Below, in pieces: positions 43,712-55,818 of a stretch of DNA of 64,000 bases (position 1 is the first letter of the stretch; every line of letters begins with the position of its first letter). Source of the DNA: Siphonodentalium dalli (lineage: Eukaryota; Mollusca; Scaphopoda; Gadilida; Siphonodentaliidae); the NCBI GenBank assembly GCA_032622095.1, contig CP136065.1, forward strand, positions 62,415,094-62,479,093. The letters run 5' to 3'. A model generated the notes under the pieces. It searched no databases. It was not told the DNA's origin and was given only the letters and a program-made list of their open reading frames with translations. A program made the position numbers and the translations under genes.

Positions 43712-44429
43712 ATTTTCTGTCTTCTGTGAGAATTCAGATGAATTTATCTTTGTATTTTATGTTAAGCTCTCGGTCCATGAGACACCTCAACCTTCACGGT
43801 CTATAGTACACCACTTAATCTGACCCCCAATTGATAGGTGCAACATAGCAATAGTAATTTATTATACCAGCATATATTGCCGCCATGATGGCATATTATA
43901 CATAGTTACTCAAGAACTATAAGATCTATGGGGATTTTGAGGATGAAAGATAACTAATTATTATTTACTTCACAAACACAATCGCGTTCAGTTAGTTCCT
44001 AATTGTGTTATGCGTTTCATTTTTGATTACTCCGCCTGACAATCGACAATACAATTATTTATATTCGTTTATTTCGTTGAATACATTTTGAAAGGAGACT
44101 GAACCTGTTGTCTCCACTAACATAGCGGCATGTATCTTGCCATCACGATAGCATATTACACATGGCTATTCAAGAACTATAAGATCCAAGTGGAGGTTGG
44201 GGATAAAGTTAACTAACTATTTTACTTCATATAACACAATCGCGTTCAATTTGTTCCTAATTGTGTTTGGGGTTTCATTTTTAATTTCTCTGTCTGACAA
44301 TCGACAATAAAATTATTTGTATTCGTATATTTCGTGGAATAAACAATGAAAGGAGACTGAACCTTTTGGCATAGGATATATCCTCCAAAGACGAGGCCAA
44401 ATGGACCAAATATTTCCCGTTGGAATTGA

Positions 44430-44875
44430 TACATTCGTTACATCACCCAATTACGAGGAAATATACATGTGGTCATGTTACTTGACTTACAGAACGTCTT
44501 CAGACATTGGGTTCTCGTATGTCTTGTCAGACTTCCGGTCACACCGAACTTCGTCTGCAAAGGCATTCATTAGTGTGGATTGTCAGGTTGCCGGACTGAC
44601 TGGAACAATATTAGATACTCGTATGATTCATTACTTGTGTGTTCTCTGATGCTTAGGCAGGGAATCGGACTCACTGCCTCCTGGTACACGTCACGCTCGT
44701 ATGGGCGATCGAGTGTGTGGACTCCCTTGTGTAGCTATGACTGAAAGCTATTCGACACCCATCACACTCGTATGGTCGATTGCCATTGTGGATTCTTTCG
44801 TCAAGGAACCGGAATCACTAAATTCCTTCGGCCACAAGTCACACTCGTATGGGCGATAGCCGTTTTGAATTATCG
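44430..44875 (-). pseudogene. C2H2 zinc-finger relic, right palindrome arm
   Basis: Mirror copy of the left-arm relic. Read on the minus strand it gives CATACGAGTGTGACTTGTGG, CCGAAGGAATTTAGTGATTC and so on, with CYECDLWPKEFSDSGSL-type words. It has its own indels relative to the left arm (for example the segment near 44,670-44,700), so neither arm has been corrected recently over its whole length. Confidence 0.65.
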
Positions 44876-44998
44876 GGTTGAATTGATTGCGTCGGTTTAC
44901 TTGAAAAGCTGTAATGTTGTTATTACAAAAGTGGAAACATGGGTTTTTTACTACAAAAGCTGGCGATTTTTATTACAAAAGCGGAGACGTCACTTTAC

Positions 44999-45699
44999 CT
45001 TTAGTGGTATTTACAGACTTGTTTGCATATTTACCCACTGTGACGGTAATGTATTTACCGACTTTTTTGCATATTTACCCACTGTGAGTGCCTTTGGTAG
45101 ACACATCCTTTCACCATTTATGCAGAAACCTATTGCATATCACAAGTAGACTCCGTGACGAAATAAACAATTATGTTTTAACTTGATATTCACGATACTA
45201 GGTATTCAATTTCTGTTGGTATGTAATTATTTCATCTATAGTTCAGTCATGAACGTAGTGGGCAGAAATCCGCAAAAGCTTGACCTATATTCCATTACTA
45301 GTATGCTTCAATTAAATGCTCTTTATGTTTAAATTTTTCAACTGGCTTTATATAGACACGTACCCAAGTTCTCATTGAGAATTTATGGTCACTAATGGAA
45401 GGGTGGTGTGAAACATCAAACATTTTATACTATCAAGAATTTCCAAACTGCTGTCTACATACCGGTACTGATCTGAATTTTACATGCAGTATCATACATG
45501 GCCTTTAGATTATCATAAACAAATTGTTTTGACAGTCTGTCAACAAAACAAAAACCGCAAAAGGCGTACGTATATATATTATTTTCAGTATGTATTATGT
45601 TTATTCACTTTATTGTTTCAAATGAATCAAGACCCGCAACGCACAATCTCCACAAGGACCAACTATATAGGGCCTATTATCCCTATATAGGCCTATATA
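44999..45699. other. Intergenic with a ~50-bp direct repeat
   Basis: GCATATTTACCCACTGTGA occurs near 45,026 and 45,070, each after TTTACxGACTT. A small palindrome, CTATATAGGGCCTATTATCC followed by CTATATAGG, sits right before the large palindrome (about 45,664-45,699). No gene recognised. Confidence 0.5.
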
Positions 45700-47569
45700 G
45701 TTCGGGAGCCCGCATATGTTCTATTTACACTTTTGCGTACAAAAGGTTTGACCCCCTAAAGTTGGTACCAATAATGGAACATTCTGAAAAACCGATTTCT
45801 TAAGTTGCGCATTCCTGGGGTTTAGGGGCTGCTGAACCCCAAAAAGTGCCAAAAATCACTTCTATTTACACTTCCGCGTACATCGATGAATTTTGGTTTG
45901 ATGATACTCCTAAGTGTACTGATTAAGAAAACACAACTTAAGAAAGGGATTTTCCTGGGGTTTTCAGATAAGAAAGGGGGTCCCATGCTGAACCTCAAAA
46001 CGTGATTTTTCACTTTTGTTTACACTTTCGCGTACATCCATAATTTTTGGTCTCAAAGTACTTTGATATATACTAATTATAAATACACAACTTAAGAAGC
46101 AACTTTTCCTGGGGGTTTAAGATAAGAAGGGGGTCATCAGGTCACCCATCAAAACGTAAAAAATCACTTTTATTTACATGATTGCATTCGTCCAACGTGT
46201 GTGTATGTGCGTACACCCCTGGAACGTTGTACTATCACAACCAATACATCCCTAAATCGATACGATCAACTTAAGAAATATATATTCATGTCGTTTTCTG
46301 ATAAGAACGAGACTTGTTACCCCCCCCCCCCCCCCCCACAACCCGATCCATTTTCTAAAACTATAAGTGAGCCAGTTTTATGAAAATTATAGCGGGAAAA
46401 TCTAGTAAAATGTATACAAATGTATATATATTCGAGAAGCTAAGACATAATGACACTTTTTTGGGTCAAAATTGAAACTCACCATCCAAGATGGCCGCCA
46501 AAATGGCCACCGGAAGTTGAAAATATGACATTTTTTCACAAATATCTTCTAGATCAATTCATGCTGTTTGGAACTGGTTGAGTAATGCAACTTTATTTTG
46601 TGTTTTCTATATTAATTGATCAATGGAGCAATTAAATATGCAATTATTGGGGTCCTAACCCCTTCCGATCCCTCAAAAATTTGATTGTATGCGGTATAAA
46701 AGTTTACCCAAACAAATCACAATTGGGATTCTAGTCATATTTCAACTAGAAAGGAACAGAACTTTGTAATGTGAGTGAGGCATATCATTACCTATGCATA
46801 TTCCAAATCACTGGAACCAAAATTCTTACTTTGGCTCAAAATGGCTGCCAATATGGCCGCCAAAATATGAAAAATGGTAAATATTACACCAGCGTGTCCT
46901 GCAATCGCTTACAAGTTGTATTGATGTATACAATTGGCCATTCTGCATTCTATACATTCAATACTAACATGTCTGATGCACCATGGTTAATTGTTACTAT
47001 TTTCACCATTGACATCGTCAAAAATATTGGACTTTTCTCTAAATAACTTGACATAAATATTGGCAAAAATAAAGTTTTCAGGTTTGGACCATTTTTTTCA
47101 AGTAAAAATATAACTATCTTTGGATTGAAAGGTGTTTATTGTTTTGGTCTATCTTAAATGTGTCACACTACGGTGTTTATAGACCAAGTTGCTCAAGATG
47201 GCTTCCAAAATGGCAATCAAATTTGTAAAATGCTAATTTTTGACATATATCCCGAACATTCTCTGCATTATCCGAAAAGGTAACAAATTGTGACTCACTC
47301 GGTTATTATACGTGCTAGTTAATTAACTGACAACTACATGTTCTATTCCCAGTTGTCCCAGTTCTGTATGGGGCGTGACAAATTAATTTTAAAGTATGTA
47401 ATTTTGCCGAGAACCTCTTTTGTGATTTTGGCCATATTTATTGGAAGGAAATGGGCAGAACTTTGAGACAGAACTGAGATGGACCATAATCTTTGGCTAT
47501 TCTGGTCCATTATGATAAAAACAATGTCTACAGGATACAGTGTGGATGCCAAGATCGTAGCCAGGGAGT

Positions 47570-49150
47570 TACTCTGTGATCATATGTGAGGTGAATAGGT
47601 ATACAACGAGTTATTGTATGTCATGACTGATGTGAGTAGGTATACAATGAGTGACTATATGGTTATACGTGGGTTGTCCATGGTAAGATGCATCTAGGTA
47701 TATAGGGAGAGGTCATGGTCTGGTGTGAGGTGAATCGGTATGCATGGAGTGACTTATGGTGTATGATTGTGTATATCCAGTAAGGGTGCATCCGGTGTGC
47801 CTGTATGGTCATTGGTGTGGTGTATGGATATAGCTACATGGTCATCTATGTGTTGATTATGTATATATGGAGTGACTGTAAGGTCATGGGTGGGATGTAC
47901 ATGTGTTGTCTGTATGATCATGGATGGGGTGTGTGGATAAATAGGTAGTGATTTTATGGTTACGGGTAATGTGCATAGGTATACATGGACTGTACGGTCA
48001 TGATTGAATATGACTACCTGGAGTAAGCTGTGTGGACATTATCGAGCGTGTGTGTACATATGGAATGTCCTTGTGGTAACGGGTGGGATGTATATTTATA
48101 TATATCGTGGATGTATTATCATTGGTGGGTGTATAGGGCTTAGCTGTATTATCATGGATGGCCTGTATGATTATACAGTGAATTGCTGAATTGTCATGTG
48201 TGAGGTGTATATGCAAGTATGGATTATTTGAGTGGTCGTATGTGCGTTTTTGTGTATATCTGGACGGGCTGAATGCCCATTAGTGAGGGTTACATGTATA
48301 CCTGGAGTGAATCTATGGTCTAGGGTGGGCTGCATATGTATATCGAGTGGTTATATGACTATGTGTGTCGAATAGGTATACAGGTAATGACTGTATGGTT
48401 AATGATGAGATGAGTACATGTAGGTATACAAGTAGTGACTGTATGATCATAAATGTAATGAACATCTATACAGGTGGTGACAGGCGTATGAGTATACATG
48501 TACCTGGTGTTCCTGTTTGGTGACTCGTGTCGGTATCGTCATGTGTAGGTTATACCAGTACACACACGTGTTGCTTTATTGTCATGGATGAGGTGCATAT
48601 GCATACATGGAGTGACTATACTGACATGGCTGGGGTGTATTAGTATATCTAGAGTGGCTATTCGGCTATGGTGTGACACATAGGGATACAGGGATTGACA
48701 TGGCCACTGTTGGGGTGAATATGAATACAAGGATTGACCATGATCGTGTATGAATGTTTTGAATAGGTACACATGGGGTGACTATATGGCCAGAGGTCAG
48801 GTGAAGGAGTATACCAGGTAACATGGGTGAGGGTATGTGTATGAAGCGAGTGGCTATATGGCCATTGGTGATGTGCATATGTACTTTATGGTCACTGTTG
48901 TGGTGTTGATGTATATATTGATTGTCCATGCGTTTGGATAATATGTATAACCTTATGGCCAATGGTGAGATGAATGGGTATACATGGAGTGACTATATGG
49001 TTATGGGTCATGTTTAGGAGTATACCCGGTGTGCCTGCATTGTGACGCGTGGCTATATGGTCATCCATGGTCATGGGTCAGGTGTACATGTATACAGTGG
49101 GTAACTATATTGTTATGTCTGTGGTGTTGATGTATATATGTAATGACTGT
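47570..49150 (+). repeat. ~42-bp degenerate satellite, left palindrome arm
   Basis: Units like GTGACTATATGGTCATGGGT plus GAGGTGAATATGTATACATG recur about 35 times with strong drift. It is about 950 bases longer than the mirror array in the right arm. Confidence 0.85.
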
Positions 49151-49244
49151 GATAATGGGTGGCTATCGCTTTCCACGATATGACATGACCTCTCTATTGA
49201 TTATCATATCCTTGAGTTATTGTGGAAAGCGACAGCCACCCACG

Positions 49245-49870
49245 GTTCACATGTACAACACACCCATTACCCCAGTCACTCCATATGTACATAAACACCA
49301 CACAAATGACAACATATTCACCCACTTTATACACGTACATGTACTAGTACACCTAATCATACAGCCATACTTGGTTATACCCGTACATACCACAAATGAC
49401 GATACAGCCACGAGTCACCAGGCATGAACAACAGGTATACACCTACACCCGACCATATAGTCACTCTATGTATACATATTCACTACATCACGATCATACA
49501 GTCACTCATTGTTCATACATATTCACCTCACCGTGGACCATACAGCCACTACATGTATACCTATTCGCCATACCCATGACAATGGAGTCAATCCAGGTAT
49601 ACATATGTACATCACCAATGGTGAGCCCTTCCATATATACCAATATCCGCACATACGACCACTCATAAGTTCTATACTTACCATACTCATACATGCCATC
49701 TACTCCCCATACACCACCAATGTTAACACATCCACAACATATATAAATATACGTCCCACCGTTACCAACAGGGCACTCCCTATATACCCACACATCATTC
49801 ATGACCATACAATAACTCCCTGTATACCTATTATCCTCATCTATGACCATAACTCCCTGGCTACATCTTG
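49245..49870 (-). repeat. ~42-bp degenerate satellite, right palindrome arm
   Basis: Reverse-complement version (CCATATAGTCACTCTATGTA, TACATATTCAC) of the left-arm satellite, about 15 units. Frames crossing it on either strand (49,506-49,940; 49,509-50,069) are by-products of the repeat. Confidence 0.85.
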
Positions 49871-51172
49871 GCTTCCACCCTGTATCCAGTTGATAAATTT
49901 TTATCATTATGGGCCAGAATACCCACATATCATGGTTCATCTCAGTTCAGTCTCAAAGTTCTGCCCATTTCCTTTCAATAATATGGTTCTCCGCAAAATT
50001 AAATACTGCAACTTTAAAATGAATTTGTCATGTCCCATACGGAACTGGGACAAACATAATAGAACGTAGTTGTCAGTTAATTACATTCTAACTAACACGT
50101 ACAATGACCAAGTGAGTCACAATTTGCCACTTTTTTCGGATAACGCTGAGAATAATGTTCGGGATATGTTAACTTTTAACTTTCTACAAATTTGGTTGCC
50201 ATTTTGGAAGCCATCTTGAGCAATTTAGTCTATAAACACCGTAGTGTGACACATTTAAAATAGACGAAAACAATAAACACCTTTCAATCCAAAGATATTA
50301 CATTCTACTTGAACAAATGGTCCAACCCTGAAAAGTGAATTTTTGCCGATATTTATGTCCAATATTTATGGTGACAATAGTAAAAATTATCCATGGTGCA
50401 TCAGAAATGTTAGTATGCAATGTATAGAAAACAGATTAGCCAATTGTGTACATCAACCACAACTTGTAAGCGATTACAGGACACCCTGGGCAATATTTAC
50501 CATTTTCCATATTTTAGCGGCCATTTTCGCATCCATTTTAAGCCAAGGTAAGATTTATGGTTCCAGTGAGTTTGAATATTCATAGGTAATGATATGCCTC
50601 ACTTACATTACAGTGTTCTTTTCATTTCTTGTTGAAATATGACTAGAATCCCAATTGTGATTTTTTGTAAAATTTTGTACTGCGTTCTGTAAAATCGAAT
50701 TTTTGAGGGATCGGAAGGGGTTAGGACCCCAATAATTGCATATTTAATTGCTCCAATGATCAGTTAATATAAAAAACACAAAATAAAATTGCATTACTCA
50801 ACCAGTTCCAAACAGCATAAATTGATCTAGAAGATATTTGTGAAAAAATGTCACATTTTCAACTTCCGGCAGCCATTTTGGCGGCCATCTTGGATGGTGA
50901 GTTTCTATTTTGGCCCAAAAAAGTGTCATTATGTCTTAGCTTCACGAAAATATATACATTTGTATACATTTTACTAGATTTCCCCGCTATAATTTTCATA
51001 AAACTGGCTCACTTATAGTTTTAGAAAATGGATCGTGTTGTGGGGGGGGGGGGGGGGGGGGGGACAAGTCTCGTTCTTATCAGAAAACGACATGAATATA
51101 TATTTCTTAAGTTGATCGTATCGATTTAGGGATGTATTGATAGTACAACGTTCCAGGGGTGTACGCACATAC

Positions 51173-52365
51173 ATGTGACGGTGATATATTTACATGCATA
51201 AGTAAGTTTTGTAGGAATTATACTAATTCTATTTTATACATGCTTATTACTTATTTGTTTTAAACCTAATATCTGTCTAATCAACCTAGCACTCTTATCT
51301 CACTTGACTGTCTTGTTCTTATCTTTTAGCCCAATCCCAATCCAAATATAAACCAGCCCAATAACTAAATTAACGCATTACCGCGTAGTAATCTTTCCCG
51401 CTAAAATAAGATAGTGCAGAATAATCAAACGGAACGTTTTGAAAACAGTTATGTTAAAATCATAAAGTATATTTTATCTTTACTAAACTACAATGTAGGT
51501 TTAAGTAAAATGGAACGCTATTACTATTATTAAAACATCCAGGACCTAAATCATTTCGAATTGGTAAGTTTAATATGTGTTTTATGTACCAATTCGTTGA
51601 TTGTGTATTGTGATATTTTAACCCAATTTCGTCCCATATATTTATTAATCTTTAGTTGTGTCCATCCATAACTAAGTAAGTCCCGTTCCATATGGATGGT
51701 TCACTATATAAATGGTAACCAGTAATCATTCCCTTTTTGTGTTATTTTATATTTTACTCTTTTATAAAACTTCCAACAACATAGAAAGTTGCATTATGGG
51801 AAGTCTCCATTCTGGAGCCTTTATATATTTATATACAGTTTGGTTTTCATTTCCAATAACAATGGAAATGGTTAATATATTATTTGTATTGGAAGGTATT
51901 TCTCTTTCCCATATTATTTTATACTTTGTGTTGGATTAGTGAATTTTATATTCTAGGGTAATTTCTTGGAATACTTGGAATGGAATCATGGAGATAGCAG
52001 AGATTAGATCTCATCCATCATTATTCATTTGTTCTGTGCCTGTGGTGTACGTCCAGCATGTTGCATGATCAATCATCATATATACGTCTCATCGATGTCA
52101 TACTATACATGTGTCAGTGTGCTGTTCAGATTGTGATTCATTGAGATAAACAGAATACTGAATGTAATGTATACATCTTCTCATTATGCACCCCAACGCC
52201 CCTACATCAGAAACTCACAAGTTACGAAGCGTGGGAGACATTATTCTTAATATATAAATGTATAAAACTCTATGGATCGGGATTGAGATATCTCGTGTGA
52301 ACTATTGGTTAGACCGACTGAGCGACATACTATGTATAGCCTAGTTACGAATTCTATAGGGCTTT
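51173..52365. mobile_element. 1.19-kb insertion with ATAC target duplication
   Basis: Present only in the right palindrome arm. The left arm reads, inverted, GTACGCACATACACACACGT without a break, which is the empty site; here ATAC occurs on both sides of the insert (51,169-51,172 and 52,366-52,369). The insert begins ATGTGACGGTGATATATTT and ends CTATAGGGCTTT, with no terminal inverted repeats and no recognisable domain. The 75-aa frame at 51,712-51,939 is merely hydrophobic. Type unknown. Confidence 0.75.
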
Positions 52366-52876
52366 ATACACACACGTTGGACGAATGCAATCATGTAAAT
52401 AAAAGTGATTTGTTTTACGTTTTGAGGGGTGACCCGATGACCCCCTTCTTATCTTAAAACCCCAGGAAAAGTTGCTTCTTAAGTTGTGTATTTATAATTA
52501 GTATATATCAAAGTACTTTGAGACCAAAAATTATGGATGTACGCGAAAGTGTAAACAAAAGTGAAAAATCACGTTTTGGGGTTCAGCATGGGACCCCCTT
52601 TCTTATCTGAAAACCCCAGGAAAATCCCTTTCTTAAGTTGTGTTTTCTTAATCAGTACACTTAGGAGTATCATCAAACCAAAATTCATCGATGTACGCGG
52701 AAGTGTAAATAGAAGTGATTTTTGGCACTTTTTGGGGTTCAGCAGCCCCTAAACCCCAGGAATGCGCAACTTAAGAAATCGGTTTTTCAGAATGTTCCAT
52801 TATTGGTACCAACTTTAGGGGGTCAAACCTTTTGTACGCAAAAGTGTAAATAGAACATATGCGGGCTCCCGAACTA

Positions 52877-54264
52877 ATATCTACCACACTCGGTGGAAAT
52901 GTGGGCGTTCCTGTGCATATACGTACGGTACTGCTTTGATCACAAATCGAACGACATTTTACGCATGCTACATTCGCAATAACAAAATAGTCCCTCGCGA
53001 TTGCTGTTCTTATTTAAAAAATGATAGCCACACAGTGGGCTGACGGCATGTTAAAGGGTAACATAATTCCACAATTGATCAATCTTTTTACGATTGTAGG
53101 AGTCTCATAGTCAACTTTAGACACATTATTGTCGAGTATGGATATGCACACGCACATGACGTTGAGGTTAGGTCAGATGTATAGGTCACATTACCTGCAT
53201 GAAATGTGTTTGTGTTTATAGTTCAAATACTAGTTTGTTAATGTTCGGTTACTGCTTAATGACTGATGTAGTCATATAAATTCGTAGCCATATATATAAT
53301 TCGAACTACCGTCAAGAATTTCTCTGAACAATTCGATTGGAATACAAGGAATTTATGTTTTGTTGGTGGAAATATTGGCGAAAAACCGTGACATGATCGA
53401 CACAGCTCACACGTGCATGCAGTGTGCTATTTTTTCGTCTGATTTAATTTACATGCTTTCACAAATGGATTAATACATGGGTGATTCGTATTGGATTTTA
53501 ATTATTCGAAAAATTCAATCTGGTGAGTAGACTTACTAATGATTTTCATTGAATCATTCCATTTCAAGTTCAGGTTCTAATCGATGTTTACGTCACGTTA
53601 GACTATAATTAACGTAGAACAGTCACTTATATCACAGGAGCCTGGAATTTGGTAAAAAGAAACCTCTTTTATTGGCGGAACCAGCACCCGGGACTGTGCA
53701 TATTGTCATGCAAAGCTGACATTTTTGTATTGTCAAGGTGCCGATTTATGTATTCACGTATTTACTTTTTATTTTTCAAAAAAATAAAACAACAATAAAA
53801 AAAATAACGATTTCAAAATACGTGATTATAAAAACGGCGCATAAAATTTCTTCAGTTCTGTACCCTCGATGACGTCATTTCCGAGTCGCGACGGAAACTG
53901 CCGATTCAAAAATGAATATTGTAAACAAAGAAGCCGTTTTATTCAAATGTCTGGAAATAGTACTTTTTTGTAAAATGTGAACAAAATGGACAGGATACAT
54001 GTTATAAACCTTATTTAGCATAAGTTAAGACATATTTATATATGTTTGGAGCTGAATTAATTGTATTATTCAGCTGGTCTTTAAGAACTGTATGACCAAA
54101 ACTAACCTCAGAACATGGGCGATTTAAATGGCTATTCCCTAGAAAGGAGATATTTGAAGGCAAATTTTGACATAATGGATTGTAAACATCACGGGATTAA
54201 ATAATTTTTGTCTTTAAACAAGGCAAAACACCTGAATAGATTGACAAGTTGACAACCTAAGTTA
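52877..54264. other. Intergenic; CRE palindrome, no gene confirmed
   Basis: A perfect TGACGTCA lies at 53,870-53,877, shortly after an ATTATAAAAACGG word and 35 bases before an ATG that opens a 22-codon frame (MNIVNKEAVLFK...). This could be a promoter and first exon, or chance. Otherwise AT-rich with no recognisable gene. Confidence 0.3.
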
Positions 54265-54645
54265 AAGTAATGTGAAACACTCTGGTAGGGTAATAAAATA
54301 GAAATGGAGAATAGTCTTGTTCAAAGTAGTTATTTTTACAAATAGTATATCTAAATTGACAACACACACCGACATTATTTTATATTATTTAAATGAAGTG
54401 ACTGCCGATGGCGAAATCGTTTTCGTTCGTTTATCGCCGATAGAAGCGTCCCGATTCGAGTAGTAAATATTTACAATTTAGCGTAGTTCAGACAATGTTT
54501 TCTATGGAGTGGTACGGTCGATTTGCTTGATATTTTCGGTGATGTTAGTAGAATGCTACATTCCTCCAGTTGGCATAGCACCTGAATACTAACTTATCAG
54601 TTTCACGCACCCGAACAAGTACATAATATGTCTTTAATGTATACA
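54265..54645 (+). repeat. R350 dispersed repeat upstream of block C
   Basis: A full-length copy with GTGAAACACTCTGGTAGGGT, GATGGCGAAATCGTTTTCGT, TAAATATTTACAATTTAGCG and ATAGCACCTGAATACTAACT. It is closest to the copies at 7.4 and 10.4 kb, but retains a segment (AGTAAATATTTACA) those lack and shares with 58,346. Confidence 0.8.
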
Positions 54646-55535
54646 AATATATACAGAATTTATTAAATAATGTTTAGACATATTAAATACTATTGTGTTA
54701 GTGATGGAATTCCCGGTCTTTCCCAAATCTATTTTAATGCAGCATGCGTTATCCTCTTTGCAGAGCTTTGCAGAGGCAAAATATTCTTAGTAAAAGCAAT
54801 CAATACAAAGGTATACGCATCATACACAGCGGAAATATTCTGCAACATATATAATCCATGCAGGTATAGATAACTGCGCAATCGGTCATCCAAATTAATT
54901 TTTGGGGCTGTTGTACTGTTTGGTCAACTTTCTCAGAAATCTCGTTTTGGACTCTGGTTTTGACTGTAAATGAGTTCAAAACATTTAAAAAAAATATATT
55001 AGGGGTAATTATACTACAATAATGTCAAATTATAATTTACACTAGCTTATTAGTGTTTTTTCAACTTTATGGGATAATTTCAGTTAGAAAATCTCTGAAG
55101 AATGAATGTATGCCAGGCCATTTGTATCAAAATGCACCAGGATCACAATATATGATGCATCTGACATCTTAGGGAATGTTGGAAATATAGATTACAATGT
55201 CATTTTCTGCTTTAATATGTTACGCAGTATCAGTCTTGAATGAGGTATTAATGAAATAGCGGCAAAATAGTGAGTTATTAAAAATAAATGATGGTCCCCT
55301 CTCCTCATCCTGGAATACTAATCTATAAGATGCCACAATAATTATAATTATTTTGCTTTATTAGTTTTGACTTCTGGTGATTGGCTTCCTTTCACTCACT
55401 TTCCAGGTAATTTTCTCAATCGAATTTAAATGTTAAAAATTTTGTAAATCGGAGTCGTAGTCTTGCAATGGCTGACATTAATCGGAGTGAGGGGTATAGA
55501 ACTCATTCGACAGTCTTTGTCACGTTTAGGATAAA
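54646..55535. other. Intergenic, no gene recognised
   Basis: AT-rich DNA. The 67-aa frame at 54,670-54,873 has no recognisable motif. No arrays or inverted repeats seen. Confidence 0.4.
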
Positions 55536-55560
55536 TAAAGTGACTCTCTTTGGCAAAATC

Positions 55561-55818
55561 ATCTCGTTTATTTATCGGTGATTTGTTTATTTATCGGTGA
55601 TTTGTTTATTTATCGGTGATTTGTTTATCGGTGATTTGTTTATTTAATCGGTGATTTGTTTATTTATCGGTGATTTGTTTATTTTTATCGGTGATTTGTT
55701 TATTTAATCGGTGATTTGTTTATTTATCGGTGATTTGTTTATTTATCGGTGATTTGTTTATTTAATCGGTGATTTGTTTATTTATCGGTGATTTGTTTAT
55801 TTATCGGTGATTTGTTTG
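55561..55818 (+). repeat. 19-bp tandem array, 13 copies
   Basis: TTTATTTATCGGTGATTTG repeated 13 times with 1-4 base length changes. Block B has a single TTTTATCCTTGATTTGTTTC at the matching point (31,491-31,510), and the R350 family has one TTTATCGCCGATAG. So the array expanded from one unit in this paralogue, about 200 bases upstream of the splice acceptor. Confidence 0.95.

Larger units (their letters stand above)
41965..44998. mobile_element. 3-kb palindrome with zinc-finger-relic arms
   Basis: The left arm (41,965-43,212) is inverted at 43,743-44,998. Matching pairs include CTTTTGTAATAAAAATCGCC with GGCGATTTTTATTACAAAAG, AAGTAAACCGACGCAATCAA with TTGATTGCGTCGGTTTACTT, and CTTAACATAAAATACAAAGA with TCTTTGTATTTTATGTTAAG. 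The loop is about 530 bases (43,213-43,742) and holds a GIY-YIG-like relic. The ends carry short CTTTTGTAGTA/CTTTTGTAATA repeats (41,850-42,060). Arms have diverged by substitutions and small indels. No clear target duplication. Confidence 0.8.
45700..52874. mobile_element. 7.2-kb palindromic (foldback) element flanked by TA
   Basis: The sequence from GTTCGGGAGCCCGCATATGT reads inward on both sides and meets at a 45-bp centre (49,177-49,221) bounded by GTGGCTATCGCTTTCCAC and GTGGAAAGCGACAGCCAC. Both ends are preceded by TA (45,698-45,699 and 52,875-52,876). Arms contain, from outside in: text with AACCCCAGGAA-type words, an 18-base C run mirrored by a 22-base G run, three ATGGCGGCC units, and a 42-bp satellite. 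The right arm has a 1.19-kb insertion and a shorter satellite. No transposase is visible. TA target duplication would fit Tc1/mariner-like movement, but that is inference. Confidence 0.85.

Noticed and set aside
45822-46013. 63-aa frame repeated almost exactly at 52,561-52,752
   Set aside because: The two frames are mirror copies in the arms of the 7.2-kb palindrome; identity is explained by the inverted repeat.
49506-50069. 144-aa and 186-aa frames on opposite strands
   Set aside because: Both run through the 42-bp satellite of the right palindrome arm; His/Thr- and Tyr/Gly-rich composition follows from the repeat.
52375-52440. Possible target duplication larger than 4 bp around the 1.19-kb insert
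   Set aside because: The empty site in the opposite arm supports only ATAC; further similarity is low-complexity CA repeat.
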